Assembly: GCA_017649565.1 (NCBI GenBank)
Contig: JAGCGO010000042.1
Location: 62,001-126,000 of the forward strand
Source: Fibrobacter sp.
GTDB taxonomy: Bacteria; Fibrobacterota; Fibrobacteria; Fibrobacterales; Fibrobacteraceae
Direction: 5' to 3'
Length of the DNA stretch: 64,000 nt
The translations under genes and the position numbers were made by a program. The notes below the pieces were generated by a model. It was not told the origin of the DNA, did not search any database, and saw only the letters and a program-made list of their open reading frames with translations. Below are positions 29,953 to 40,900 of the stretch, in pieces. Position 1 is the stretch's first letter. The number at the start of each line of letters is the position of its first letter.

Positions 29953-31768
29953 GCTTGATCCGGCAGTGAAGGTCGGGGATAATGGGAAGGCAAAGACCAG
30001 GACCGTCCTGGTCGGTGTGCCGTCTTCGCCCGGCTTTGCTATGGGGAGGGTTTTCCCCGTAATTAACCGTGAAGTCTCCGTTGTTGAAGAGACCCTGCCC
30101 GAAAGCAGGATCCCCACCGAGGAACAGCTGTTCTTGAAGGCTGTGGGGAAGACTGCCAAGGAAATCGCGCAAATCAAGGAAATTTCCGAGTCCCGTGCTG
30201 GCGTCAAGGACAGCATGATTTTTGCGACGCACTTGATGATCCTGCAGGACCCGCAGCTGGTGAACGGGGTCCTCGAAAAGATTCGCGTCGGGCACAAGAA
30301 TGCCCGCTGGGCGGTCCACGTTGTGCTGGGCGCCTTTATAGACAAGTTTGAAGCTATTGATTCCCCGGCCATGCGCGACAGGGCGACTGACCTGAGGGAC
30401 CTCTACAACCGCCTGATGGCGGCCATGGAAGATTCCGGACCGGTTCTGGAGGATATCGCTGCCGAGGACGGCGTGGTCCTCGTGGGCCATGAAATTTTGC
30501 CCAGCCTGCTCATGTCGGTCAAGCCGGGGCAAGTCAGTGCGCTTGCCATGGATACGGGCGGCCGCACGAGCCATGTGGCCATCCTTGCACGCTCGCTGCA
30601 GATTCCGGCCGTGTTCGGTCTGCGTAACCTGGCGGGCCTAGTCAAGTCCGACGACATGATTATTGTCGACGGTTCGGGCGGCATGGTCATCGTGAACCCG
30701 AACGAAGACGACATCCGCAAGTTCCATGAACGCCAGGAAGTTTACGAACGCCAGCGCAGGGAACTGTATACCATGCGCCAGCTGGAGCCGATGACGCGTG
30801 ACGGCAAGTACATTACGTTGCACGCAAACATCGAATTGCCGACGGAGTCCGACAAGGTCAAGGACTATGGTGCGACGGGGATAGGCCTGTTCCGTTCCGA
30901 GTTCCTCTATTTCCGCAAGGATGTTCCTACGGAAGAGGAGCAGGAAGACGCCTACCGCCTTATCCTGTCGAACATGGCGCCTAACCCGGTGACGATCAGA
31001 ACGCTCGATGCCGGTGGCGACAAACTGGTTCCCGGCGTGACTTCGCCGAACGAGGCGAACCCGTTCATGGGATGGCGTTCCATTCGCGTGTGCCTGGACA
31101 AGAAGGACATTTTCCGTTCTCAGTTGAAGGCCATGCTCCGCGCCAGTTCCGCGGGCAACTTGAGAATCCTGCTGCCGATGATTTCGAGCATGAGCGAACT
31201 GCACCAGGCCAAGGAGTGCATCGAGGAATGCCGCCAGGCGGTTCTTGCCGAAGGCGTGAAGATCGGCGATGTCAAGGTCGGGGTGATGATCGAAGTTCCC
31301 GCCGCCGTGATGCTTGTGGAAAAGCTCGCCAAGGAAGTCGACTTCTTCAGTCTCGGTACGAACGACTTGATTCAGTTCACCTTGGCCGTGGACCGTACGA
31401 ACGAACTTATAACGGATATGTTCCAGCCGCACCATCCGGCAGTGCTGAGCATGATCTACCAGACGGTCGTTGCCGCCCACAGGGAGGGGATTCCTGTTGC
31501 TGTGTGTGGCGAAATGAGTGCGGACCCCCTGAGCGTCCTCTTGCTTGTCGGGCTTGGCGTGGACGAACTCTCGATGACGCCGTGGAGCGTCATGGCGACA
31601 AAGAAGATTATTCGCTCCATCAACTTTGAAGATGTTCGCGAGACGGCATTGACGATTCTGCAGTTGGACGATGCCAAGGACGTCAACGAATACTTGTACA
31701 AGAAGTATGCGCAGACGATTACGGATTTGGGTATATCCAGTTTCGTTGGCCAGGTAGATCGCCTGTAA
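29924..31768 (+). CDS. ptsI: PTS Enzyme I (PEP-protein phosphotransferase)
   Basis: Enzyme I takes phosphate from PEP and gives it to HPr. The 614-aa product is slightly longer than the usual 570-575 aa owing to an N-terminal extension of about 28 residues. If that extension is not translated, a GTG at 29966 could be the start. VGVPSSPGFAMG opens the domain; the phospho-histidine is H217 in TGGRTSHVAILAR; the PEP-binding barrel shows GIGLFRSEFLY, GTNDLIQFTLAVDR and the catalytic Cys in AVCGEMSADP. It overlaps ptsH and is followed by a separate lytic-transglycosylase gene. Confidence 0.94.
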   Translation: MTTSTKNRVELDPAVKVGDNGKAKTRTVLVGVPSSPGFAMGRVFPVINREVSVVEETLPESRIPTEEQLFLKAVGKTAKEIAQIKEISESRAGVKDSMIFATHLMILQDPQLVNGVLEKIRVGHKNARWAVHVVLGAFIDKFEAIDSPAMRDRATDLRDLYNRLMAAMEDSGPVLEDIAAEDGVVLVGHEILPSLLMSVKPGQVSALAMDTGGRTSHVAILARSLQIPAVFGLRNLAGLVKSDDMIIVDGSGGMVIVNPNEDDIRKFHERQEVYERQRRELYTMRQLEPMTRDGKYITLHANIELPTESDKVKDYGATGIGLFRSEFLYFRKDVPTEEEQEDAYRLILSNMAPNPVTIRTLDAGGDKLVPGVTSPNEANPFMGWRSIRVCLDKKDIFRSQLKAMLRASSAGNLRILLPMISSMSELHQAKECIEECRQAVLAEGVKIGDVKVGVMIEVPAAVMLVEKLAKEVDFFSLGTNDLIQFTLAVDRTNELITDMFQPHHPAVLSMIYQTVVAAHREGIPVAVCGEMSADPLSVLLLVGLGVDELSMTPWSVMATKKIIRSINFEDVRETALTILQLDDAKDVNEYLYKKYAQTITDLGISSFVGQVDRL

Positions 31769-31822
31769 CGCAACTGGGCTGGCGGGCGCAATGTCGTTGT
31801 TGCCTGCGGATAGAGAGAAAAT

Positions 31823-34150
31823 ATGAGATTTGGTTATTTTGTTTGTACTTTGTTGTTGGCGTCGCTTGCTTGGGGTGCCGATGCCGTGACTGTCGCTCCG
31901 GCGATGTCTTCGGCGGAAGTGCTGGATTCGACTTCGGCGATTGTCATTCCCCCGAGCCCCTATGCAGAATTGGAACAAATTCCCTCCGCACGATTCCAGA
32001 ACGTGGTTATCCGTGGCGAACGTGCCGTAAAGAATTCCCTTGACTCTACCCTCCCCAAGATGGTACGTGACTTCGCGAAGGCAGCCGCTTACTATTATAA
32101 GGAAGACTGGGACAGTGCCTATGCGGCTTACGATTCCCTGCGCTCTGCGGACCCGCAGCTGATGGGCGAGGTCATCTTGCGTATGGCTCGTTCCAAGTAC
32201 CGCAAGGGCGACTACCGCGGAATGTGGGAAACCCTGAAGCTGGGCAAGGGACTCGAGAAAGATGAAAAGTGGCAGCGCGTGTCTTCGCGCTTGCGTATCG
32301 AGGCAGCCATGGCCGACTCGACGTTGAGCGACCGCGCCCATGCAGATTCGCTCAAGGTCTTTTTGGACAAGTATTCCAAGTCTTCGGACGCCCACGTGCT
32401 CAAGTACCGCTATGCGTGCTATCTTGAAAAGTTCAAGCAACTGAAAGCCGCCAAGAAACTGTACACGCAGTTGCTCACAAGTCCGACCTCGTTCAAGGAT
32501 TCCGCCTTTGCCGCTATCCGCCGTTTGCGCAAGGTTCGTGGTGTTGTGGAAACTTTGCCCGAAAAGGTGGCTTATGCCAGGATGGCCTGTGCAAAGGATG
32601 AGGCCAGCGTGTGCCTTTCCTTGCTCGACTCCATACGCCTTGTCGACTCGGCCCTGGTCGTCTCGAATCCGGAGATGATCGCTCCGCCTCCTGAAGATAC
32701 TACGTTGATGCCGCTTCCCCCGAGTACACTCAATCGTGATACCCGCATTTATCTGTGGGAAAAACGCGCTGTCACCTTGCGTACGCTCAAGCGCGATTCC
32801 GAGTCCATTGCACAGTTCCGCTACCTCCTCGATTCTGTCGAAGCGCGCCCGCTGTGGATGCAGTCTACGCTTCGTCTGCTACGCAATAATGCGACAAAGA
32901 ATGCTGCCGAAATCAAGAGGATGGATTCCCTGCTGCACGATGCAAACCAGTTCAGCAAGGAAAATGCGAATAACCTTTGGGTGCGCGGCTTTGAGTATGA
33001 ACAGAAGCAGGAGTACGATAGTGCCTTGATCTGCTTTAGGCAACTGACGGATAGGCGCTTCAAGAACAACGTGAAAAAACAGTGGGCCAAGTTCCGCATC
33101 GGCTTTATCTATTTCAAGCAGGAAAAGTGGAACGAGGCTGTTGCTGCCTTTACGGATGCGACCAAGGATCAGTACCTTTGGAGCGGCAGCGGCGCCCGCA
33201 TGTTCCTGGGGGATGCCTACATGAAACTCGGCAAGGATTCCCTGGCCCGAGCCGCCTACCTGGACTGCATCCGCGACTTCCCGCTTGCCTATTATGCCCA
33301 CCGCAGCCGCATCAAGCTCGAGGAATATAAGCTCATGGCTGCAAAGGACATTCCGTTCGCCCACGGAATCCCGATGTCGCCGGAGCAGACGCTGGCGTGG
33401 ATCCGCTCGTCGCAGAAGGGTGTCCGTGCTGACACTTCGTACAATCCGGAACGCTACAAGCGCATCCGTACGCTGTTCCAGTACGGTTTTGCAGAAGAGG
33501 CTTTCGCTGTCTATGACGAGGCCCGCAAAAAGAACTACAAGCGTCTCGACTTCCTTTACGAATACGGCAAGCTCTTCTACGAGATGGGGGAGACGGCCGC
33601 CGGTTATCGCCTGGCCCGCCAGTTCCAGAACAATATAGACCGCCGCCGCCTGATGGCGCCCCCGATTGCCGTGCTGCACTACCTTTACCCCGTACCGTAC
33701 ACCGAGCAGGTCGTGTACCACTCGGGTACGCGCATCGATCCGTTCTTCGTCTACAGCGTGATGCGCCAGGAATCCATCTTCAATTTCGAGATTGCTTCTC
33801 CGGTGGGTGCCTGCGGGCTCTTGCAGATCATGCCGAAGACGGGCAAGATGCTGGCCGAGGCGGAACAGATTCCGAATTTCGACCCGAAGCTCCTGTACAA
33901 CGCCTACATGAACATCCGCCTGGGTATCCGCTACCTGGTGGACTTGAAGGCTGAATACCAGGACGACTACATGTACGTGCTCGGGAACTACAATGCAGGA
34001 CCCAAGCCGACCAAGCGCTGGCAAGCCGCTGGCGAAGGACTTCCCTGGGATATCCGCGTCGAGGAAATCAGCTACTGGGAAACCCGCGAATACGTGAAGC
34101 GTGTCATGGGCAACTACTGGATTTACCAGGAAATTTATGACAAGCTGTAG
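31823..34150 (+). CDS. Slt-type lytic transglycosylase with helical repeats
   Basis: It cleaves peptidoglycan with formation of 1,6-anhydromuramic ends in the periplasm. The 775-aa product has a signal peptide (residues about 1-20, SLAWG-AD) and a long TPR-like helical solenoid (about 60-560) like the U/L domains of Slt70. The SLT domain (about 625-760) has catalytic E650 in SVMRQESIFN, then GACGLLQIMPKTG and LGNYNAGPKPTKRW. It is longer than Slt70 (about 645 aa). A 34-base gap from the upstream ptsI stop to a purine-rich leader leaves its promoter unclear. Confidence 0.9.
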   Translation: MRFGYFVCTLLLASLAWGADAVTVAPAMSSAEVLDSTSAIVIPPSPYAELEQIPSARFQNVVIRGERAVKNSLDSTLPKMVRDFAKAAAYYYKEDWDSAYAAYDSLRSADPQLMGEVILRMARSKYRKGDYRGMWETLKLGKGLEKDEKWQRVSSRLRIEAAMADSTLSDRAHADSLKVFLDKYSKSSDAHVLKYRYACYLEKFKQLKAAKKLYTQLLTSPTSFKDSAFAAIRRLRKVRGVVETLPEKVAYARMACAKDEASVCLSLLDSIRLVDSALVVSNPEMIAPPPEDTTLMPLPPSTLNRDTRIYLWEKRAVTLRTLKRDSESIAQFRYLLDSVEARPLWMQSTLRLLRNNATKNAAEIKRMDSLLHDANQFSKENANNLWVRGFEYEQKQEYDSALICFRQLTDRRFKNNVKKQWAKFRIGFIYFKQEKWNEAVAAFTDATKDQYLWSGSGARMFLGDAYMKLGKDSLARAAYLDCIRDFPLAYYAHRSRIKLEEYKLMAAKDIPFAHGIPMSPEQTLAWIRSSQKGVRADTSYNPERYKRIRTLFQYGFAEEAFAVYDEARKKNYKRLDFLYEYGKLFYEMGETAAGYRLARQFQNNIDRRRLMAPPIAVLHYLYPVPYTEQVVYHSGTRIDPFFVYSVMRQESIFNFEIASPVGACGLLQIMPKTGKMLAEAEQIPNFDPKLLYNAYMNIRLGIRYLVDLKAEYQDDYMYVLGNYNAGPKPTKRWQAAGEGLPWDIRVEEISYWETREYVKRVMGNYWIYQEIYDKL

Positions 34151-34209
34151 GATTTCCGCGGTATAAATTCTACATTGGCGCGAGACGCTATTACTGTGAT
34201 TTTCTGAAG

Positions 34210-35046
34210 ATGCTCTTTTTCTTGTTGACTATTGGCCCCGCGTTCTGTTTTGCCTGCGGTAACATCCTCGAGAAGTCGGGGATTTCCAAGGTGGGCAAGC
34301 GTACGGGCGGTGTCGCGAACCCGTGGCAGTTTTTCAAGGGTGTTCTGAGCAATGGCTACTGGTGGCTCGGAATTTCCTGTTCGGCGATTGCGACAATCGG
34401 TTACTATATCGCCATGGCCCGTTACGACTTGAGCCAGGTGCAGCCGATGATGGTGCTGAACCCTGTGCTTACCGCACTCATGGGTTTCTGGCTGCTCAAG
34501 GAAAAGCTGACAAAACGAATAATTGTGGCAATCTGTTTTGTGGTGGCGGGGCTTACCTATTCGGTCGAGACGATGGGCGAGGTGACCGGCTCACAGAATG
34601 TCACGATGCTCTGGACCTATGCGGGGATCCTTTCTGCCGTTACGTTATTTGTGCACTTGTTCTACAAGAACCGTGAAGTGGTGGACTCGCTGATCATGGG
34701 GATGGGTTTCGGGCTTTCCGCCGTGTTCTACAAGAGCATGGCCATGGATTTTGACCTCGACAAACTCGGTATCGACACGATTCTCGGTCTTTTGCTGGAT
34801 CCCCGCCTTTGGGGCTATGTGGCGACGTACTCCATCGCGTTCCTTTATTCGCAGGTCTCCTTTTCGAGAGGTCGCGCTCTCTTTATCGTTCCCTTCAGTG
34901 CTGCAGTCGGTGCCGCTGTGCCGACTCTTGCTGGTGGAATCGTATTTGCGGAAGCCTTCCCGTTGGGAAAAGTCATCTCGGTATCGCTGGTGCTGATAGG
35001 CGCTGCGCTTTTTGTCGTGCGCAGACCTAGAAAAACACAAAAATAG
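34210..35046 (+). CDS. DMT/EamA-family membrane transporter
   Basis: The 278-aa product is built of about ten hydrophobic segments in two halves, as in drug/metabolite transporters. The motif NPVLTALMGFWLLKEKLTKR at the end of the first half and GIVFAEAFPLGK at the end of the second fit the EamA repeat. The substrate cannot be told from sequence. TATAAAT about 45 bases upstream of the start may be a -10 element. Confidence 0.8.
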   Translation: MLFFLLTIGPAFCFACGNILEKSGISKVGKRTGGVANPWQFFKGVLSNGYWWLGISCSAIATIGYYIAMARYDLSQVQPMMVLNPVLTALMGFWLLKEKLTKRIIVAICFVVAGLTYSVETMGEVTGSQNVTMLWTYAGILSAVTLFVHLFYKNREVVDSLIMGMGFGLSAVFYKSMAMDFDLDKLGIDTILGLLLDPRLWGYVATYSIAFLYSQVSFSRGRALFIVPFSAAVGAAVPTLAGGIVFAEAFPLGKVISVSLVLIGAALFVVRRPRKTQK

Positions 35047-35091
35047 CCCTGCGCTACGAACAAGGCTCACAAATAGTTTTATATTGGGAGG

Positions 35092-37869
35092 GTGAAATTG
35101 TTTGCTGACCGCATTGGATTCTGTCTTGTTGCCGTTATGTTGTATGCATGTACGGACTACAAGTCGGAACTTATGGAACCGAGTGAATCGGTTTCCGATG
35201 AGGTCGCCCTTTCTTCGTCCGCAGAAGTCCTTGATTTCCCTATCAATGAAAATTCCGCTCTTGCGTTTACCGAGGTGGACCCGATAAATGTTGTCTACGA
35301 TGACCACGAGGGCGATGATGCCGGATGGGTGGAAATTGTCAACAAGTCTAAGCGCAAGGTAGATTTGTCCGGCTATTCGCTGACGGACAATCTGAAAAAA
35401 AAGCGCAAGTGGGTTTTCGGCAAGGCTGTTTTGCGCCCGTCGGAACGCCTGCTGGTGTTCATGTCCGGAAAAAACTATCCGGACTTTGTTCCTCCTTCCG
35501 ATTCGGTAAACATGATTGGCAAAGGGTGCCGGATATGGACTGACGCAGAGAACGATCCGCCGGGAGAAAGTTATGCAGAACCGTTGCCCGGAAAGAAGAA
35601 TGCATGCTTCTCGGAAAAGGGGGTCCGTATGGTCGGTGCCCGCATGCAACTGCGTGAAAGCGAGAATGTGGACTGGCCGTCCATTTCCGTATTCGTGGGT
35701 ACCCGGGATGGCAAGCGCAATCATTCCATTGACCTTACGGAGTGCAACGAGATGCTGTTGACGGGTTATATCCCGAAGAACGTCAATGTCTCGCTCCGGC
35801 TTGTGCAGCCGGATGCTGAAGAGAAAAACGGGTACGAACAGGTGCTGACGGGAACGGGGGATTCCAGTACGGTTTATGCATTCAAGGTCCCGGGCGGAAC
35901 GAATTATCCGGACCTGGCCAACATTTACGGGACGCGCTTCAGTCCGGGAGTTTGGGAGTCGCGCCCGGTGGACATGAAGATATTCTCGTATGTCGCGCGA
36001 AACCGGGGCCACGAACCGCATGCATCGTTCAAGCTGAACAAAAATGGGGGAAGCCTCTACTTGGTGGATTCCCTGGGTGTCGTGAACTCCTATGTGTTCT
36101 ATCCGGATGCGGTTCTTGGAAAGTCTTGGTCGTTAGGCCGTTCTGCAGAGGGTGTGGAACAGTGGGGGTATGCGGATCCGTCGCCTTTTGAAAATCAGGA
36201 AGGGGAGGTACTGCCGGCGCAATCTCCGGAATTAGAGAAACTTCCGCCTTCTGGATTTTATCAGAAATCATTTGAAATCGAGTTCCCGCGAGATCAGTAC
36301 GTGCGTTGTAAAAAAGGAGGGGCGCTGCCATCGAGCAGCAGTCCGCTGGTTTCTTCCCTTCAGGTGAAATCCAATGTGGTACTCCGCTGCGCATCGTTCC
36401 TTCCGGGGATGCTTCCGGGGGAAGTCCAAACGCGTACCTACATCTTCGAGGATGCCCCGACGGTCCCGTCCGTGTTTATTGCGACCGATCCGCATTCGCT
36501 CTTTGATTCCGATACGGGCCTTTATGTCGAGGGGGATTACGCCTGGGAAAGCCTTCCGCATTACGGGGCGAATTATTGGCAGGACCGGGAAATACCTGTG
36601 TTTGTCGAACTTATGGAACCTGGGGCCCAGAAACCGGCGTTTGCCGAGAATGCCGGATATTCCATATTTGGCCATTTCAGCAGGGCGAATACGAAAAAAT
36701 CCGCAGCCATAACGTTCCGCGAGAAGTATGGGAAAAACCGGTTGGAATACGAACTGTTTCCTGATTTTCCTGAACTCAAAAAATTCAAGTCATTCCTGTT
36801 GCGCAATAACGGAGGGGGATTCGGTTCGACCTATTTTCTTGACCGGCTGGCAAGTTCTGTCACGGAGGGACTCGGGATAGATTACCAGCGAGGCCGTGCC
36901 GCAGTTGTTTTCTATAACGGTGCGTATTACGGGCTCCATAACATACGCGAGCGCTCCACGAAGTATTTCTTCGAAACGCACTATGGTTATGATCCTGACC
37001 ATATTGATCTGTTGAAGGCGGACAATAGTGTTTCTGCGGGGAGTGCCGAAGATTTCATCAACTTTTCGCATTGGCTCGAACGCAACTATTTGGACGAAGA
37101 AGAAAATTACGAGTATGTAGCTAAGCAGGTGGATATAGACAATTTCCTGAATTACATGCTTTCCGAAATATTCCTGGACAATAGGGACTGGCCTGCAAAC
37201 AATGTGAAGAAGTGGCGCAGGAACGATATAAAGAGTCCCTGGAGGTGGTTCCTTTACGACCTGGATTTCGGCTTCGGTAGCGGGTTTAACGACAATACGG
37301 AAAATATCTTTGACTTTGTTACAGCCGACGAAGGACCGGACTGGCCTAACGGGCCCCGGTCGACGTTGCTGTTACGACGCCTGCTTGAAAATGAAGACTT
37401 CCGCTCTGCATTCATCAACCGCATGACGACTCTTCTTTCCATGAATTTCGAGTCGTCACGCTTGCTGGCAAGAATCGATGCCCTGACCGAAGAAATTGCA
37501 GACGAAATTTCGCGCGACCAGAAATTCTGGTACTTGAGTTCAAGGCAGATGAAGAAAGGTTTGGACCAGATGATTTCGTTTGCGAAGGAGCGCCAGGCCG
37601 TGGTGATGAACGAAATGGTAGAACATTTCGATCTCGGAAAGAAGTGTACGGTCGAACTCGTTTCCGAAGGGCGTGGTACTATCGCCGTTCATGGACTTGC
37701 TCTGGACCGTCCCGATATGCGCATCAAGTTTTTCAAGGGATTACCGGTGAAACTTTCGGCGCAAGCCTCTGAAGGCGGTTTCTTTATGGGCTGGGACGAT
37801 GGAAACGAGGACGAAGTAATAGAAATTTTACCTTGCAAAGTGACGCGCATCACAGCCAAGTTCCGTTGA
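35092..37869 (+). CDS. Lamin-tail/CotH-kinase lipoprotein, first copy
   Basis: CotH-type proteins are atypical extracellular kinases that phosphorylate secreted proteins. The start is uncertain: GTG 35092 directly abuts GGGAGG, while TTG 35098 has better spacing. A lipoprotein signal ends with lipobox MLYAC. Residues about 60-135 form a lamin-tail domain (GWVEIVNKSKRKVDLSGYSL). The CotH domain spans about 465-800 with FRGYS-like repeats, DWPANN near residue 700 and the metal-binding YDLDFGFG near 721. A short all-beta domain ends the protein. It is tandem with a paralogue 78 bases downstream. The substrate protein is unknown. Confidence 0.85.
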   Translation: MKLFADRIGFCLVAVMLYACTDYKSELMEPSESVSDEVALSSSAEVLDFPINENSALAFTEVDPINVVYDDHEGDDAGWVEIVNKSKRKVDLSGYSLTDNLKKKRKWVFGKAVLRPSERLLVFMSGKNYPDFVPPSDSVNMIGKGCRIWTDAENDPPGESYAEPLPGKKNACFSEKGVRMVGARMQLRESENVDWPSISVFVGTRDGKRNHSIDLTECNEMLLTGYIPKNVNVSLRLVQPDAEEKNGYEQVLTGTGDSSTVYAFKVPGGTNYPDLANIYGTRFSPGVWESRPVDMKIFSYVARNRGHEPHASFKLNKNGGSLYLVDSLGVVNSYVFYPDAVLGKSWSLGRSAEGVEQWGYADPSPFENQEGEVLPAQSPELEKLPPSGFYQKSFEIEFPRDQYVRCKKGGALPSSSSPLVSSLQVKSNVVLRCASFLPGMLPGEVQTRTYIFEDAPTVPSVFIATDPHSLFDSDTGLYVEGDYAWESLPHYGANYWQDREIPVFVELMEPGAQKPAFAENAGYSIFGHFSRANTKKSAAITFREKYGKNRLEYELFPDFPELKKFKSFLLRNNGGGFGSTYFLDRLASSVTEGLGIDYQRGRAAVVFYNGAYYGLHNIRERSTKYFFETHYGYDPDHIDLLKADNSVSAGSAEDFINFSHWLERNYLDEEENYEYVAKQVDIDNFLNYMLSEIFLDNRDWPANNVKKWRRNDIKSPWRWFLYDLDFGFGSGFNDNTENIFDFVTADEGPDWPNGPRSTLLLRRLLENEDFRSAFINRMTTLLSMNFESSRLLARIDALTEEIADEISRDQKFWYLSSRQMKKGLDQMISFAKERQAVVMNEMVEHFDLGKKCTVELVSEGRGTIAVHGLALDRPDMRIKFFKGLPVKLSAQASEGGFFMGWDDGNEDEVIEILPCKVTRITAKFR

Positions 37870-37947
37870 TGTTAAGAGTACAACAATAAAAAGAAGAAAA
37901 TATGGATTTTCCTGGGACCGTACTTTTAAATTGATTACTTTAAAGGT

Positions 37948-40900
37948 ATGCAGTACAGACAATCTCCACTCTTGACTGTATGGATTACGGTTTTGTTATC
38001 TTCCGCATGCGTCTCCATGATTGCATGTTCCAATGATTCGGATTCCAACAGTCCGAATCCCATCGCCCAGGTTGATGACCCTGCGGGCGGTGATGGTTCT
38101 ATTTTGGTTTCGTCCTCCAGCGGCGACCAGAATGGCAATATCACCGGCTCGACGGATTCGCAGCCTGGCAGTTCGGCGTATGTCGATCCCGTTACGGGCG
38201 AGGTCGTCGGATCCAGCGGTAGCGCGGTTCCGGCCAGCAGCACGGCAAGGGATTTCTCGGCAAAGGACTCGCACGAGGGACTTCTCCCTGGCGAGGACAC
38301 TACGCAGGTCCCCCTGACGGAGCCCCCTCCCTATGTAGGGAACTTCCCGGTGGTCTTCAGCGAGGTCTCGCCGTCGAACGCAAGCCTTAAAGATGAAGAC
38401 GGAAATGACCCGGGCTGGCTCGAGTTATATAATACGTCGGACTCCCCGGTGGATTTGAGCGGCATCGCGCTTAGCAATGACCTCAAGTTCCCGCGTCGCT
38501 GGACGTTCGGCAAGGCCGTCATTCCGGCCAAGTCCTACATGGTCGTATTCATGTCGGGCAAGAACCTCCCAGACTACACTCCGCCTTCCGATTCCATCGA
38601 CATGGTTTCTACGAACTGCCATGCCAATGAGAGCGCTGTCAGCGGTATGGGCGGCTTCGACTTTGCCGGCATGATGGGTGGCGGCATGATGGGCGGCGAC
38701 CAGGGCGCAAACCAGGGCGGCGTGAACATGGGTGGCAATACGGGTACTACAACTCAGCCTGTCAGCAATTTGCCGGGTCAGTCCGCTCTGTGCTTTAACC
38801 AGAACGGTGCGAACATGTTCGGTGCTATCCTTAGCGTGCCTGCAGGTGCCTCGAATGCCTCGTTCGTCGTCAACCCGAGTACGACCAACCTGAGCAAGAT
38901 CAACCAGCTTGTGCTCAAGGGCTATATCTCGAAGGGCCACAAGGTCCGCCTGAATCTGAATGACAATAACGGCTCTATCGGTAGCTGGAGCGGCAAGAAC
39001 CTCAAGGGTACCGGCGACTCTACCACGGAGTACAGCATCCGCCTTGGCGACAATGCGATGGGTGTCAACCTTGCGAACGTGTCCGGCACGACATTCTTCT
39101 CGGAATCGCAGGCTGTAGAAAATACCGAAATCAAGATCTTCTCCTATATTGCCCGCAACCGTGGACGCGAACCCCATACCACGTTCAAGGTGGACAAGGA
39201 TGGCGGTGCGCTTTACCTGGTGAACACCGAAGGTGGAATCCTGGATTCCGTCCGTTACAATGCGGTCCCTGTCACTGCGACATGGTCCATGAATACAGCC
39301 GGCAAGTGGGGCATTGGCGATCCTAGCCCGTATGGCGCTACGCTTGGCGAAGTGAGTGCGACACAGGTGGCTTCTTCCGAAGCGTCTGTTCCGCCGTCCG
39401 GATTCTATTCTTCTCCGCTGACCGTCACGCTCCCGCAGGGAACCCGCTGTGCTACAGGTGGCGCAGAACCCACGGAGACCAGTGGACAGATAACGCAGTC
39501 GCTGAATATCTCTTCTACGACGGTGCTTCGTTGCATAACTTATGCCGAGGGTGCCTACAGGAGCGATATGCTCAACCGCACCTACATCTTTGAAAACCAG
39601 CCTTCGCTCCCGGCCCTCTTTGTCACGACGGATCCGCTGTCCATGTTTAGTGCGGATACGGGCCTGTATATGACCGGTGACGGTGCCCAGATGATGGACC
39701 CGCACAAGGGTGCGAACTACTGGAGCAACCGTGAGCTTCCCGTGTACGTGGAACTGGTCGAACCCGGTGCCAAGCAGCCTGGTTTCGGAATCATGGGCGA
39801 TTTCAAGATTTCGGGCCAGTACAGCCGTGCCAAGGAAAAGAAGTCCTTCTCCGTGACCTTCCGCGAACAGTACGGCGACAAGCGCCTTAAATACAACCTG
39901 TTCCCCGACCATCCGGAACTGACCAAGTTCAAGGCGTTCTCGGTGCGTAACTTCGGTAACAACTGCGGAAACGACTACGTGCGTGACCGTGTGGGAACGC
40001 AGATTACGGAAGGCTTGGATGTGGATTATCAGCGTGGCCGCTACGTGATTGTCTATTACAATGGTGCCTACTACGGCATCCATGACATGCGCGAACGCAA
40101 CAACGAGTACTATTACGAGACCAAGTACGGCATTGACGGCAACGATATCGACCTGCTCGACGCCAATGACGAGGCAACGGCCGGTTCCAGTGCCGATTAC
40201 GTAGCCATGATGGATTGGCTCCAGTCCAATACCAATAGCTTGAAGGAAGATGCGAACTTCAACAAGGTGGCGGAACAGATCGATATAGACAACTATATCA
40301 ACTACATGCAGACGGAAATGTTCATAAACAACCGTGACTGGCCGCATAACAACTTGAAGAAGTGGCGCGTGGCAAGCAAGAAGACCAAGTGGAAATGGTT
40401 TATTTACGATACCGACTTCGGATTTGGTACAAACTATTCCATGAACACGACGAATATCTTCAGCTATGTCACTAGTCAAAACGGGACGCAGATGGCAGCC
40501 GGCTTCGGTATGGGTGGTGGCGGCAACGGCACTGCCAAAGAGACGCTCCTGCTCCGCAAGCTTCTTGAAAATGCTTCGTTTGCGCGTGCATTCGTGAACA
40601 GGTTTGTGGTTCTGCTGTCCTCCTACTTCACTTCGGAACGCATCCTGAAGATGGTTAATGACTTGCAGAGCCAGGTCCAGTCGGAAATGGCGCGAGACCA
40701 GGAATTCTGGGGCTTCAATGCTTCCAGCATGGATCAGGACTTTGCCACGATTACGAACTTCGCTTCTTCACGACAGCAGCAGGTGACGTCGGAGATGGAA
40801 TCATTTTTCGGGTTGGCCGATACCGGAGTTCAGATGACGATCGGTACTTCTGGTTCCGGGGAAGTCCTCGTGGACGGACTCCCGTTGGGTAAGTCTTCCC

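Noticed and set aside
30638..32440. Minus-strand frame of 600 codons across ptsI and the transglycosylase gene
   Set aside because: It spans two genuine genes on the other strand and lacks any motif.
38425..40479. Minus-strand frame of 684 codons opposite the second CotH gene
   Set aside because: Antisense shadow with no recognisable domain.
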